Positions 35,410 to 47,900 of a stretch of 64,000 bases of DNA are shown here, one piece after another. The position numbers and the translations under genes are program-made. Source of the stretch: Trametopsis cervina (lineage: Eukaryota > Basidiomycota > Agaricomycetes > Polyporales > Irpicaceae); contig MU278363.1 in assembly GCA_022385755.1 (NCBI GenBank), forward strand, positions 374,661-438,660, given 5' to 3'. The number at the start of each line of letters is the position of its first letter. Position 1 is the first letter of the stretch. The notes beneath the pieces were generated by a model. That model did not search any database and was not told the DNA's origin. It saw nothing but the letters and a program-made list of their open reading frames with translations.

Positions 35410-37935
35410 ATGCCTACTGCAACTGCTCCTAATGGCTCAAAAGCTTCTACACTACCGAAGAAAGCTAGTCAACGATCGAAGAAGTCTCGTATCGTCAGGC
35501 GGAGGGGCCGTGCGCAGACCGAAAGCGATGATGAGATTGAGAGGGAGGCCAGGTCCGACACAGACACAGACGACCAGTCCTCTCTCGGCTCCGAGTCTGA
35601 CTCCGAGACTGCGTCTGACGATGAACATCATGCTGGCATCGTAACGCCGAGTACGACACAAAGCCCACCCCCTTTGGACATCAACGGTTCATCGTCTGCC
35701 GTAAAACGCGACCCCGTCGTTAATGGTTCCAGCGTACCCTTCGTTCAGACAACAGACTGGGCACAGCTAGTTGCAGACGAGAATAATGAAGGCGGAGGAG
35801 ACTTGCCGGTTATTGATTTCGCGGACATGCACGCCCATGCCATCCCTGAGTCTCGCCCGGCACCTCGTTCCAAAAAAGCACAAAAGCAGGTCAAAAAGGG
35901 CTCAGTAAATCGGGCGGCCGCTGAACCTACCGCGACAGCCGACGAGCACCCAGAGGAAAAGCAGACAGAGGTGGTAGACGAGCCAGTGGCGTCCACTTCC
36001 CAGGCCACATCCACGGAACCTGTTCCCAGGGGTCGCAGTCAATCGGCACGACAGGCGTACCAGGAACGTCTCCAACAAGACCCGGCTTTTGTCCCTAGAG
36101 TCGGTGAGTTCTGGGGTCATGACGATCGTCTCCTCGACAAAGACCTTCGCAGTTTGAGTGGATGGTGGAGGGGGCGCTGGCACAACCGCGGAAGGGGACG
36201 TGGAGCGTTTAACATGCGTGGCCGCGGTGGTCGGGGTTTCTTTCCAGGTCGCGTGCAACCGCAGGAGAGCCATGAGGATGCAGGAGAGCCTTCATCTCCG
36301 CCTGCGGAAGTACCCCCGATCGACCGTGCATGGACACATGATGGCTTCGAGGAGATGAAGCGGCGTGAAGACCAGCGACGAGCTGAGGTACAGTCACTTG
36401 CATCTCAACGCGGCGCAGCCTTCCGCGGCAGGGGCGGATTTGTGCCGGTTCGAGGGCGTGGTGGTCTCGCTCGCGGCGGCCATACAGCCTCTCCTACTGC
36501 TTCGAATGGTGCATTCCGCGCTGACTCCCACACCGACGTACCTTCACAGCGACCTTGGTTCGCAATGAAGCCTGAGAAGGTATGGACAAAGCACGCCGAC
36601 CTATTCTTGTATACAGATGCTGCTCTGCGCCCACGCCCTGGACAGGGGGCTGGAGTGCGGGTCAAACTTCCAGGACGACCCGCTCAAGTACTACGTTCGC
36701 AGAAGCACATGTATCACAAGGCGTCACTTTCAGGCTCATCCGGTGTTAAAGCCAATTCGTCAACCAGTCTGCCAGCCGAAGACGCGGACCGACAGTTCGT
36801 GGTCAGGTTCCCCTCGCAGCCTGAAAAGCGAGTACATACTGCGCCGAAAGCTACGGGTGTTGCACCACCTCAACCAAAGACCCAGCCTGGCGAATCAGAG
36901 CTCTCCATCGAGGAAGTCTTCACTGTGCGCCCTCATGCTGTCCCTAGCCACGTCCCTCTCGACATCCCCATCTCCACCGACTCCAACCGCTCTCCAGTGG
37001 CAAGCGAGCAACCATCTCTGGCTGACTCGGCAAGCCCCTTACCCGATGCTTCAGCCCTACCTGATCCAGCTACTCGAAAGCAGCTTGAGCAGCTGGGTCT
37101 GGGTCTCAACAGTGAAGGCGACCTGAATGCCCCGCCGAGTGCAGTGATAGAAGAAACTCTGTTGCGCCACCCGACAACAGAAGGTGACATGCCTGCACCA
37201 GACTCCCCCACTGACCACTCCATCCCCCCTGGCCCATCTCTCCATCCATTGCAGACGAGCTTCTCGCCGGTTCCCCCAACTTCTCCTCCTTATGGTTCGC
37301 CGTATTCATACGGACCTCCCATGCCTCCTGGTATCGCAATGAACCACCAAGGTTACCCCTACGAGGTTGCTACTGGCCGTCTTGTCTATCTTTCACACCC
37401 CGCTCCACCCCCGATGTTCACTCCCCGCCCGATGATCCATTCATACATGGGTACCCCTCCGCCAGGCATGCCCTTCGTTCCTGGTCATATGTCGCATCCC
37501 TCTCAGGAGTTCACCCCTCATGCGCATACGCCTGTCAACGGATTCATTGATCCAGCTACCGGGGTTCCTATCTTCGCTCCCGCTAGACAGAACAGCCGCA
37601 TCGAGATTCGTGCGCCTGACGACCGGACAGATGGCCATGCAGTTAAACCTACGCACCGCCCATCCGGATTAAGGTCTTCTGTCTCCGAAGTCGACTCGCC
37701 GGCAGCGCAGGGTGATGTGAACGCGCCTGCAGCGCCAGCCCAGTCACCGCCACATGCCGCACCTCTACAACCTGTAGAAAACCCTCCCATGATGGCATAC
37801 GCACCATACCCGCACCAGTATTATTATCCAGACCCCAACGCATACTCCGCATACATGGACATGTCACCACAGATGCATTATGAATTATATCCTCCTCACG
37901 ACCAGGGCGTTCATCAGCCCGTAATCTATTACTAG
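35410..37935 (+). CDS. Btz (CASC3/Barentsz)-domain protein, exon-junction-complex type
   Basis: Btz proteins bind eIF4A3 in the exon junction complex, which marks spliced mRNA. This is one intronless frame of 841 residues starting at MPTATAPNGSKAS. A basic start (KKSRIVRRRGR) leads into an acidic Ser/Asp/Glu region (SDTDTDDQSSLGSESDSE). The Btz-like core at about 222-325 has DPAFVPRVGEFWGHDDR, a Trp/Arg/Gly patch (WWRGRWHNRGRGRG) and RAWTHDGFEEMKRRE. RGG-type repeats follow (FRGRGGFVPVRGRGG). The C-terminal half is Pro-rich with many Tyr and Met (YSYGPPMPPG; QYYYPDPNAYSAYM), ending VIYY. The domain call rests on DPAFVPR...HD and W.HD.F patterns. The rest is low complexity. Confidence 0.85.
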   Translation: MPTATAPNGSKASTLPKKASQRSKKSRIVRRRGRAQTESDDEIEREARSDTDTDDQSSLGSESDSETASDDEHHAGIVTPSTTQSPPPLDINGSSSAVKRDPVVNGSSVPFVQTTDWAQLVADENNEGGGDLPVIDFADMHAHAIPESRPAPRSKKAQKQVKKGSVNRAAAEPTATADEHPEEKQTEVVDEPVASTSQATSTEPVPRGRSQSARQAYQERLQQDPAFVPRVGEFWGHDDRLLDKDLRSLSGWWRGRWHNRGRGRGAFNMRGRGGRGFFPGRVQPQESHEDAGEPSSPPAEVPPIDRAWTHDGFEEMKRREDQRRAEVQSLASQRGAAFRGRGGFVPVRGRGGLARGGHTASPTASNGAFRADSHTDVPSQRPWFAMKPEKVWTKHADLFLYTDAALRPRPGQGAGVRVKLPGRPAQVLRSQKHMYHKASLSGSSGVKANSSTSLPAEDADRQFVVRFPSQPEKRVHTAPKATGVAPPQPKTQPGESELSIEEVFTVRPHAVPSHVPLDIPISTDSNRSPVASEQPSLADSASPLPDASALPDPATRKQLEQLGLGLNSEGDLNAPPSAVIEETLLRHPTTEGDMPAPDSPTDHSIPPGPSLHPLQTSFSPVPPTSPPYGSPYSYGPPMPPGIAMNHQGYPYEVATGRLVYLSHPAPPPMFTPRPMIHSYMGTPPPGMPFVPGHMSHPSQEFTPHAHTPVNGFIDPATGVPIFAPARQNSRIEIRAPDDRTDGHAVKPTHRPSGLRSSVSEVDSPAAQGDVNAPAAPAQSPPHAAPLQPVENPPMMAYAPYPHQYYYPDPNAYSAYMDMSPQMHYELYPPHDQGVHQPVIYY

Positions 37936-38357
37936 TCGTTTCGTTTCGTTCTTGCAACCCCCAGCTGTATCGTTGTCTCGTTTTTCTCCATCCTTTGCTC
38001 CATCATGTTCTGCATACATTGGCATACAACACATCCTCCGCTCACGTCGACGTTCTGTCCGCTCTCTGTTCTCTCGTTAGGCTGGCTACTTTATCGTTTC
38101 CCTTTTCATACAGTACTGTGTTTTTGTCATGATGATCCCTTGTCTCCGGCTTCTTTCCTTGTGATGATTGTCTTTTGTTTCAGTATGCAACAGTAGTGGT
38201 GACTCTACATTTGCTTCCAACGCGTAGCTACTAGTTGATCTACGCTTATCCTACGCACTGTGTTGTTCTTCTACAAGACCGTCTCGGATGAATGGAAGCT
38301 CGGTTGTGCGAATGCATAGGAAAGATCCATGCACCCAATACACGTAACGTCTCTCAT
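37936..38357. other. Convergent 3' regions
   Basis: T-rich on the plus strand after the Btz stop, then the 3' region of the MFS gene. No gene seen. Confidence 0.5.
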
Positions 38358-40165
38358 TTACTCCTCTCGTCTGCCCACTCGTGGAACTAACCACCAGCAT
38401 GCCCCTTGAGCCCCAAGTAACGCCACCACAGTCGGCTCGACGACCCATATTCCGGTCTTCGTGCTCATCACACCGACAATCAGCGGCCAGAACGCGCTGC
38501 CACTCTGGCCCACGGCGCTGATTAGAGCGAATGCATCTGCGTGCATGTGACGCGGGATGAGGCGTCCACCCATGGCAATCGCGGCGGCGTAGAACGTGCT
38601 GATCGCGAGGCCAATGAGTGCAGTGCAAACGGCGGTGGAGGCGAAAGTAGGGACGAGCCATGCAAGGCATTCGAGGACGATGGCGAGGAAGACGTAAATA
38701 AAGACAGCATTACGTTCGCCAAGGAACATGTTCACAGGCGCAAGGACCATGCGACCGATAGCGAGGCCTGTGTATGTTAATAAACTGTTGAGCAGTGTCT
38801 GCTTAACGTTAGAGGAAGCGACGAACCGAGGTACATCGCGGATGCCACCCAGGAGGCTCCTTGCGGGTCGCCTTTACGGACTTCGATGATGTAAGAAACT
38901 ATCCACCCGCCGCTGAAATGATGTGAGTACGTTCTGTGTATGAGTATTTCACACGTACAGAGATTCTTCTGCTCTGTTCGTCGTTCAGCACCTGGAGCAG
39001 TTTGCGAAGCCATAAAAACTCACCCAACATAAAGCATGAGGAAGATCGATAAGGACCAAACGGCCCTGCTCTTCAGCGTTTCCCTGAGCAAGCCGCTATT
39101 GATTCCTGGTAATTCTGTAGGATGGCGCGGCAAAGCCTCTAACTTGCTAAACGCAAACCACGCTAGTACAATGAGCGGTACGTTCATGGCGACGTTTGTC
39201 GTATAGAACAGGTTATACTGCAGCGTTTCGTATGAGACATGCCCTTGGGAAATGGAGGTAGTTACTCACAGGAATACCCCGAACGAGCATGGCAGTGGCT
39301 ACTTGAGGGCTTGCAAATGCTCCCAAGCCATAAACCCCATGAAGGAAACCCGTCCACATGAGGGGTTTGCTCAGTGTGGCAAAGTAAGAGTTGAGTAGCC
39401 CGAGCTTGCCGTGGGTGGGTACTCAATATCCATGTTTCGTGAGACTCCGGAGCAAGCATACCTGTGTTGCAAATGCTGACCCAACAACAAAAAATCCGAA
39501 GCACATAAAGTTGAAGTTGTTGTGCTGTGAACAGTCGATGATGTTCTACGGAGCGCATGTTGGTGCAACCGTTGCTGGACAAATAGAGGGAGGAAGCGCA
39601 CCCCAAGTAATTCAACTACAGTGGCCGCAAAGACCGTCTTGCCAAAGCCGAATCTGCGTATAAGTGGTCCTGTAGCTGCTGCTGCAACGATATATCCAAC
39701 GAACGTGGCCACAAATAACACCGCAACTCGGGCGTAGCTGATGTTATGAAGACGCTCAATGTAGGGGATCATTGCACCTGTCGATCCACCACTATAGTAG
39801 GAGGTCAGACAAATATAGGAGCAGATGACATGGTGTGAGGATAATTACTTCCATCCCGCCAGAAATAACGCGTAGAACGCGGTGAACAAGCGCAGACGGT
39901 GCAGAGACTTCGACTCAGTCACAGCAGAAGTCGTGGCAGTCTCAACAATCTCCATAGGAAGGATTGTAGCGAGGGCAGCTGGTTCTTCCGCTGCATTATC
40001 AACCGTGTCGTCTGTTCCTCGATGCTGTAAGGTTGCCGCAACATCCCCGTCCAACCCAGAAGCTGCAGGCGACTTGGCAGTCAGGATCAAACCGCTGTTC
40101 GCTCCAGGTGCATCTGTAATTGTAAAAGATTCAGCATTGTCATAGTCCTGCTTTTTCTCGTGCAT
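38358..40165 (-). CDS. MFS transporter, BSC6/fucose-permease-like
   Basis: Membrane transporter with an N-terminal cytosolic region of about 100 residues, then 12 expected segments. The start is the ATG at 40165 (MHEKKQDYDNAESF); the longer frame begins only at TTG. Recognisable parts: RLRLFTAFYALFLAGW, a spliced join to GGSTGAMIPYIERLHNISY, then VAVLFVATFVGYIVAA. After this come GPLIRRFGFGKTV, and near the end LAPVNMFLGERNAVFIYVFL, GLAISTFYAAAIAMGGRLIP, DAFALISAVGQSGSAFWPLI and a basic end VGRREE. Introns of about 50-70 nt split it; middle joins were not all fixed. The fit to the BSC6-like subgroup rests on the DGxTGxxLPxI-type segment. Substrate unknown. Confidence 0.85.
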
Positions 40166-40651
40166 AGCTGGGTTATATGTCAAGATCCAGGACTGAGGAG
40201 ACACGATTCTGAGCCCGTGGCTAGAGAGCAAGCCCAACAGCGGTTATTATAATAAATGAGGTGCTCAAGACGCCGCGGGGAAGACCGACTACCGACCGAC
40301 CTTACCCGCTCATGATATTGTTATATTGCATTGTGTAGTTTCTTCACATATTCACCCGTGAGTCCTCAAGAATATGCGTGCCTGCTCAGTACCGACAGCT
40401 TATTACGATACTTGATATCATGGGACGTACTGGTACTTTACAAACTCGTGCTCCTGTACAGTACAGTGAATCACCGCACAATGAGCGCGGGCCTCATGTG
40501 CCTAGCCATTGTTCACTGTCACTCACTATTTCGTGACCTTGAACCCGTACCACCAGCCAGTGGATAGAACCAGTGCCACTTCCTCGCTCACTAGCGCAAC
40601 GTACGGCATATTCGGTATACTATAGCCTTGAGGACGACTTGCCACGTCAAA
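40166..40651. other. Divergent promoter region between MFS and F-box genes
   Basis: 486 bp between start codons. No protein-like frame and no specific site recognised. Confidence 0.5.
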
Positions 40652-42427
40652 ATGACCTCTCAAGACGTGTTCTATGGCGAGCTATTAGATCAGTAAGTTT
40701 CTATGTATTGGACTTCTCAGACGCATTAAACTAATCCTCGGTTCGGTGTTGATAGGACCGTCACGGAACCTCATTATAGAGGAGATTTTTCTGGCCTGAA
40801 AAGTGCTGACGCCACTGCACAAGCCGCCAGTCAAGTAGACGAGATCATACGTGAGGTTACAGAGCTCAAATGGCTGCACGTACACCATAACTCTCTCCTT
40901 CCGGTCAATAATCTTCTTTATGAGATTCTGACGATGATTTTCCGCTACTGCGTCCCCTCTACCGACCCTGGATACAACCTCCAGCTCACCGCCGATGAGA
41001 TGACGAAGAGATTCTCGCACTGTTTTGCATTCTCGAAGGTGTGTCGCACTTGGCGAAACATTGCTCTCAGCGATCCTTTGCTGTGGGTTAGGCCGCTATT
41101 CTCCCGTAGACGTCTGGCAGAGGAAATGGTCTTACGTGCTAGAGGATTACCTTTGGACGTGGATATTCAAAAGTGCGAAGGAAACCACGACGTTCTTAAG
41201 GCGATGGAATCAATTTTGAAGGCGGACCTTAGGCACCTGTCGCTCAAAATTAGCTCTAATCATATAGGTGATCTGGATTATCCAGAGTTCAGTCCTTTCA
41301 AGACCGTACAATCTATTGCGATCGAGAGTACAGATCCATGCACAATTCGCTACGGAGGCCTTTGGCGATCGCAACCGACGTCTTTGAAGTCGTTGACATT
41401 CAAGCACTGCTACTTCGTCCGCTTCGATATCAAGGGACATCCTGCCAACTATATGGACCTTGAGTCGCTCTCCTTGATCATGCCTATGACTCCATCTCAG
41501 AGCCTCCCTCAATGGTCGATCAAAGCTATGATCTCGGTGTGTCAGCGAAGCACTACACTCCGCAGCCTTCACCTGGAACATGCACTCCGACCTAATTACC
41601 CCGATGAAGACCATGTCGAGCCCCGTCTCGTAATGCCTCATTTGAGAATTTTGGAGATTGCCGATACTACCCCTGTCATTTGCACGCTGCTCGATCGCAT
41701 CGACTGTCCCAACCTGCGAACCCTCAACCTTGAAACCAGAATTGGACGGAACGGCGGCGCCGACCTCGATTCCCTAGCTGCTCGCGTCTGCGCTTGGATG
41801 AAGACATGGGGCGGTTATGCCCTGGAACGCATGAACATATCTTTAGAGATTAAAGAAGAAATCGAGAATGACATCCAGCTGTGGTCCATATGCAAGGTTG
41901 TGGGTTGGCTCGGTACGAGAGAGGGAGAGCAGACGAACGCGCCTCGCTTTCAAGTTTCCTTAGGATTGTACCGTGTAGACCCGTGGGCCGTCTTGGAGGA
42001 TTTCCTTAATCCGTTTCCGTTAGACAGCCTGGCTTCTCTGGTCGTCTTCGGCGCCGATCCGGTATCGCCAGCCGGAGAACCGTCCTTCTGGAGACGGCTT
42101 TCCCTACTGCCCGCATTGACGTACCTCGAAATCAACAAGCCCGCGCTCACAATGTTTCTCCCGTGTTATGTTTACGACGAGCACATACGCGCAATGTCTA
42201 CGAATGGGTTCCCTGCGTTACACAAGTTGACGTTGGGTCAATTGTCCGGGTACAGAGCTGACCTGCGCAAGGCACCATTCCGGTATCTCGCCGGCATCCT
42301 CAGTATAAGAGAACAGAAAGGCAAGCCTTTACCGGAGCTTGAAGTGCCACATTGTCTTTTCGAAATCGGCATCCAGGAATTCATTGCGAGCATGCAGAAT
42401 CTTTCGACTAAGCTTGTGATTTCGTGA
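40652..42427 (+). CDS. F-box protein with leucine-rich-type C-terminus
   Basis: Likely a substrate receptor for an SCF ubiquitin ligase, or one of the many basidiomycete F-box paralogues with unknown targets. Two exons (40652-40692, 40756-42427) give 570 residues starting MTSQDVFYGELLDQ. A helical N-terminus (VDEIIREVTELKWLHVHHNS) precedes the F-box-like region: LLPVNNLLYEILTMIF, then FAFSKVCRTWRNIALSDPLLW. The remainder has spaced leucine patterns (LRHLSLKI, LKSLTFKHC, LESLSLIMP, LRSLHLEH, LRILEIAD, LRTLNLET) typical of LRR-type repeats. Expanded in agaricomycetes, so no one-to-one function can be given. Confidence 0.88.
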
Positions 42428-42661
42428 TACCGATCTCTGTCATTTATCGTGAAAGATAGCATAGAAAAACTCGAGACATCATACCATCCAATTTTTGTTG
42501 CCTCCTTGTCCGCGTCCAGTAATTGTTTGTTTGTTGCCGCATTGATAGACTTGAGGCGCTTATATGCGTCTACTGCATCTCGTGCCGAAGTACCACCACA
42601 CTTGTGCATAACGCAGGTTCAAGCATTGACAACCTGACCAGGGCGCAACAAATCCAATTGC

Positions 42662-44167
42662 ATGTCGTCGAATACGAAAGATGAAGAGGAGGTCCTTCCT
42701 CCTCAGCGACCGCCCTCGCCGCCGCCACACACCACATTCGCAGCCAGGGGTATTCATGTATGCGTTCATATCCTTTTCCCGCATCATACGGGTTCACTGA
42801 CCGCCCAATAGCCACCAACGTTCTCTGCATTCAAACCAAGGGATGTTAGGCTACCCTCTCATCAGGGCATGACGAGTGTCGCGTGGAATTGCGATGGCAA
42901 ACGGCTGGGCGCGGTCGGGATTGACAAGCTTGTGCGGTTGTGGTGGCCAGACAAGAGCGTGAGTACGTTGTAACGTCCGTTAAAATACTCGTTATACGGT
43001 TTTGCTGATTGGTACGTCTTGCGCGGCTCCAGCTGGAAGTACGATCGGCTTCGACGTACGCAGGTGGACACTCCGAAGATGTCGACCACCTCTCATGGAA
43101 CCCGACTCACCCGGACCTGTTCTGTACGTCGAGTCAAAAAGACAAGAGGATCGTGTTCTGGGATGCTAGGCGTGAGTCTACAGACTGTCTTAGTACACAG
43201 TCATCACTAAATATCTGTGCAGAAAGTCGACACATTCAGACACTACATCTCAAACACTCTCCCGCACAAACTGTGTGGTCACCAACAGGCAAGGACCTTG
43301 TGTGTATCACGACCTCGCGCAACGTGCTGTTCGCACAGTTTGGACATACGGGCGAAGGCCCATCCCAGTCATGGCAGGCGGTTGAGCGTGAAGGGGTGAG
43401 TTCAAGCACCGTACCTGTGGCGGATGAGTACTCATATTTAGCGAAATTCAGCCCCCTATGGGAGCTACAACATGGGTGACATTCAACCATGCCGGAGACG
43501 GGATGATAGTGTCCGTCAGCTCGGAGCATCAAATTCGCTTGGTAGACTATCAGTCCCTCAATGTACTGCTCGCCACAGCGGCACATGTGGGAGGGTGTAA
43601 CACCACGGCTTTGGACCCCCGCGGAAAGTGAGTATTCAGACTATCTGATGACCTTGTGATTCTGTGTCGTGTTGATCTGCCTCACTTGTGTGCACAAAGC
43701 TGACACATCCCAGTTATCTAGCGACCGGGGGCAACGATTCGATTGTGAACCTCTTTGATACTACCGAATGGCTATGTGCGCGGACAATCACCGCTTGCGA
43801 GTACGTCTCGCTTGACCTCAAATTTCGCGATATATCAGTCATGCTCACTTCGATGTCTTACAGCCATGTCGTGAATTCGATCAGCTTCTCACACGATGGA
43901 GAGTTCATCGCCATTGCCAACTCCGGAAATTACATAGACATTGTAAGTCCTCGCATCATGTGGAGTCGGTGACTTTGACCTGAAAACGTACAGTGCGCGA
44001 CGGAGACAGGCATGCCGTTGCATCGCGTTCCATCGTTGGGCCCCGCCCCGGTCGTGCAGTGGCATCCATCGAAACATGTCATCGCATATTGTGGACAGTC
44101 CAAATTACGGGAGGGTGGTCCGCCGCCGTCGGCGTGGATCAGTTTGTTTGGCCCTGGAGCACCTTGA
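42662..44167 (+). CDS. THOC3: THO complex subunit 3 (THOC3/Tex1), WD40 protein
   Basis: Component of THO/TREX, which couples transcription to mRNA export. Eight exons (42662-42757, 42812-42958, 43033-43171, 43223-43395, 43452-43627, 43714-43800, 43864-43942, 43994-44167) give 356 residues with exact phase. A Pro-rich N-terminus (LPPQRPPSPPPHTTF) is followed by WD repeats: MTSVAWNCDGKRLGAVGIDK, HSEDVDHLSWNPTHPDLFCT and KDKRIVFWDAR. Later repeats are AQTVWSPTGKDLVCITT, WVTFNHAGDGMIVSVSSE, YLATGGNDSIVNLFDTTEW, HVVNSISFSHDGEFIAIAN and VVQWHPSKHVIAYCG. The match to THOC3 is in the order and spacing of these repeats. It ends FGPGAP. Confidence 0.93.
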
Positions 44168-44951
44168 TAAGGCCTCCCATCGGGTGAAAAATGCAGAAAG
44201 CTTGTAGTTGATGCCACTATGGAGCGGCTTTTTTTGCCTCCCCTGTGCTACGGACCTTGCATCTTTTGTACGAATTTTGCACCTTTATTTACACAGACAA
44301 CAGCAGGAATGGGGCACATTCTGTATTCAATTTTACAAGAGGATTCAGAATGTTCAGAGAACAGCAGCGAAAATCCACGGCTGTCAATACTGATCAAACT
44401 TTGCCGGTTTCTACGATTCAGTGTGATAAAGGCTACTGTTGAATAACAAGCTATAGAGCATTACTACTTGAAGAGCAAAAGTACATAACTTTGGTTGAGC
44501 TATCGCAAGATATAGCAGCTTTATGCAGATGCTCAGCGAAGAACGAAGAAGAGGAGGTATGAAATCTATGATCGACTTGCGACGAGAGACGTACATCGTC
44601 TAAGAATGTAGTAGGCGTTCTACGTACTACGATGAAGACAAATGGCAGGGTCGACATGCCCAGGAGACAATGGAACAAAGCAGATCAAACGTAGGAAAGC
44701 ATAGAGGACATTCAGATACGTATAATGAAACATGATAGCACAGAGATTACGAGATGAGAGGGGAGGACGAGGGCATAGAGAGGACAAGAAGAACCTATGT
44801 AGCAATGATGCAATAGCGTGGCGTAAAGTGGAAAAACTAAAGAGCAATCGACTGGCAAATGCGGAAAGCAGGATCAAAACAGAAGTGTGAGGAGTAGGAA
44901 AGCATATACACTGAGCAAAGTGCGAGGTTGTTCTAATGCGGACGTGCAGGA
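44168..44951. other. Convergent intergenic space
   Basis: 784 bp between the THOC3 stop and the stop of the seven-segment membrane protein. AT-richer, no protein-like frame. Probably 3' regions. Confidence 0.5.
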
Positions 44952-47900
44952 TTACCAGCCAAGAGCATCGGAGGGAGGTCGAACAACGACAGCAGGTATG
45001 ACCTCCCGCTGCCTCAGGGTGGCTCGCTCCTTCGTGGTCTCATTTCGTACAAGCCTGAGTGGCTTCAGCGCCCTCTTGAGACTTGACTCACGGCGGACGT
45101 TTTCGGTATCACCACGAGCGGCCTTCTTGGAATGCTTGCCTTTGCCACCCAGCGACAGAGGTTGAGTTCCGTTGCTCGAGAGGTCAATATCGACGTTGGT
45201 GTCGTGGGTCTGGAGAAGGGAAAGAGGCCTCAACCCCTTCTTAGAGGACGGCGGCTGGTTCTCGAGATTCTCAAGCTTGGAAGCTTTGAGTTTGAGCTTC
45301 TGCGCCTTGGACTTTGGTATAAGTGGCTGGACCGCCTGGGTTGACCACTGGGTAAATGTCGATGAGGACGCAGCAGTCACGGGAGGAGCATTTTCGTCAG
45401 ACTTGATATACACTATGCTGGAGCGCTTCGATGCCTTGCTCGGCAGTTGCGGGACAGGTGGCGGTGCCTCAGTAGAACGACGAGGCTGAATCTTCGATTC
45501 ATGGGGAGTACTCTGCGCCAAACCGTCCACTGCTGGGTTGAAATCGAATAGTGTGATATCAGATGCAGCCGAGGGGGGCATCTTCAGCTCTTGGTCCAGA
45601 GCCGAAATGAGGGTAGCAAGGGAATTGCGATCGACCCTGCGAACGCTTTCCGGAGCGTCCAAAGAATCAAGGAAGCCAGCTGACTGAGGACGGTAAACAC
45701 CGGGGGATGAAGGCCGAGAGTGTTCATCTTCTTCCCTCAGAACATTCAGACGTGAGTCTGTGAGTTCGGGGCCGTAAACTGTGTTCCTGCGGAGCTCATC
45801 TATCGGATTTGTGGCCCCGGACTGATAGCTCTCGATTGCTTCGTTGAGGTCGTTGCGCCACATGCTTAGAGCGTGCACGCCATCCTTGCCAAGACTAAGG
45901 CTGAAAGGCAGCTATCAGATTCATGAGCGCAGAGGAATAAAACGGAACCTTACCTAGGCAGGCTGAAGTGATGTCTCTTGTGTGCCGAAGTCTTGCTCGA
46001 CCGCACCTGCGTCTGCGTCTTGCGCTCATGAGCAGAGAAGTCACCCGATGTCCCGCCCATTTCAGAAGGAACTCTACTCCTTCTGGTCTTGCCGTCTTTA
46101 GAAGTGACACTGGGCGTGCGCTTCCAGTCCTTCGTAATCTTGACATCTGTGCCCACTTTCAGACCAGGTACCAGCAGAGGAAGCAGTCCAGCGCTAAGAG
46201 CGTCGATCTCATTGACGTCATCGTTGTCGATTGGACCGAACGAGAACTCATCAACGGTGGAAGAATATGATTTCCTATGCGCGAGACGCTTTGCGGCAGC
46301 CTTAGCCTTGAAGTTCTTGAGTGTAGGCGGTGTAGGCGGAAGAGGTGATAAGGGAGGACCGGAGCTAGGAGAACGAGGGACGGAAGCAATGGACGAGACC
46401 GAACGAGCACGGAGATGTCCACCCTGTTTCGCGTTTTCACCATTGCCCGTATCTACTGCGGTGGTGGCTGCAAACTCTTCCGACGCTCTGCGCTCAGGAG
46501 AAGGAGGAAGGACCATAGTCATGGCAAGCGTGGAGTAGTGTCTCTGCGCAATCATGATCTTAGTGGCAAAGTTCTCTTCGTTGGTTGAATAGTATGACGA
46601 GGCCTTCGAGTCCTTCTTCCTCATACCCATCTCCTGCTGCATTCCAAACTCGGCGTTACTGGCGCTCTGAGGGGTGGCAGGAACGGTAGACTGATCGTCG
46701 GCATCTTGGATAGGCAATGGCGGAGTGAGGGGAACATCCTTGAACTCCTGCTCTTGAAGAGGCATGACCGAAAGCTTGGGCTTGGGCTGCAGGAGTCCCA
46801 TAGCACGACCCAGCTTACTCTTCCCTTCAACTGCATCTCCTTTGGCGAGCCAAACATCCCCGCTACGGCGACCCTCAACCACAGTCACACTGCCGCTACG
46901 CTTGTATTCATGGATGTACGTGCTGGCAGGCGAAGGCGCTCGCATAACGATAGAAGGAGGGTCAATGGGGGAGTCGAACAGACCGGAGGGGATCGGGAGA
47001 GGAGAGCGGAACAAGATGTTTGCAGCAAGAAGGGGCGAGGAGATGGTGACCGAGATAACCATCAAGTAAACGGCCCATGGAGCAGCGGTAGCAACGGAAG
47101 GGTTGACGACAACAAAGTAGGGCAGCGAAAGCACCTGGGACAACAACGTTAGTAAGTTCTGCGTGAAGTGATATCACGCTCTCTTACCATCGGCACCCAG
47201 ATAGTGATCAGCCATCCAATGGCACGATAGACAGACACATCAACCTCGCTACCAGGAAGTGTCGAGATGGTTGCCCCACTCTCAGCCCGCGACGCCTCTC
47301 CGGAATATCCGTACCCTCCAAGGACATCGGCGGTAGCCATAGCGGGAGTAAGCCTGTGGACAGTAGTCGAAGGCAAATCCGTGCTTTGCAGAAATTGCGT
47401 ATGGAGGTCAGGAGTAGACGGGTACGGGCTGCCAGGTTGGGAAGCAGGGAACGACCACGCGGAAAGCGTCGGCTGGTAACCAGAGGGCTCTGTAAGCCAA
47501 GAAGACTGCGAGCCCATGCGAGTGCGAGGATCAGGACCACGGAATGGATCAGGATCACTGTCCACGTTATAAGACTGGGACGTGGTAGGGCGGTATGGAG
47601 CCGGCAGAGGTGGGACAGGAGGAACCGGAGACGACCGACCATTTCCAGGAGTTCCGGCGTTGAACCAGAACGATGACTTGGGAGGGATAGAGGGATTAGA
47701 GGCCATAGCCGGATTAACATGAATACGTGAGCTGGCGTTGGAGTGCATGCGTGAATGAGACGTATGGTGGGTAGAGAAAGAGAACGCGGAAATCGATTCA
47801 TGACGTGAGCTTGCGCGTGAAGTGATCCAGGAGCTGCCATCTTTGAGTGCGTCGACGTCAATGGTGTCAAAAGATGGTCTGGGCTTCTCGGACTCGGGGT

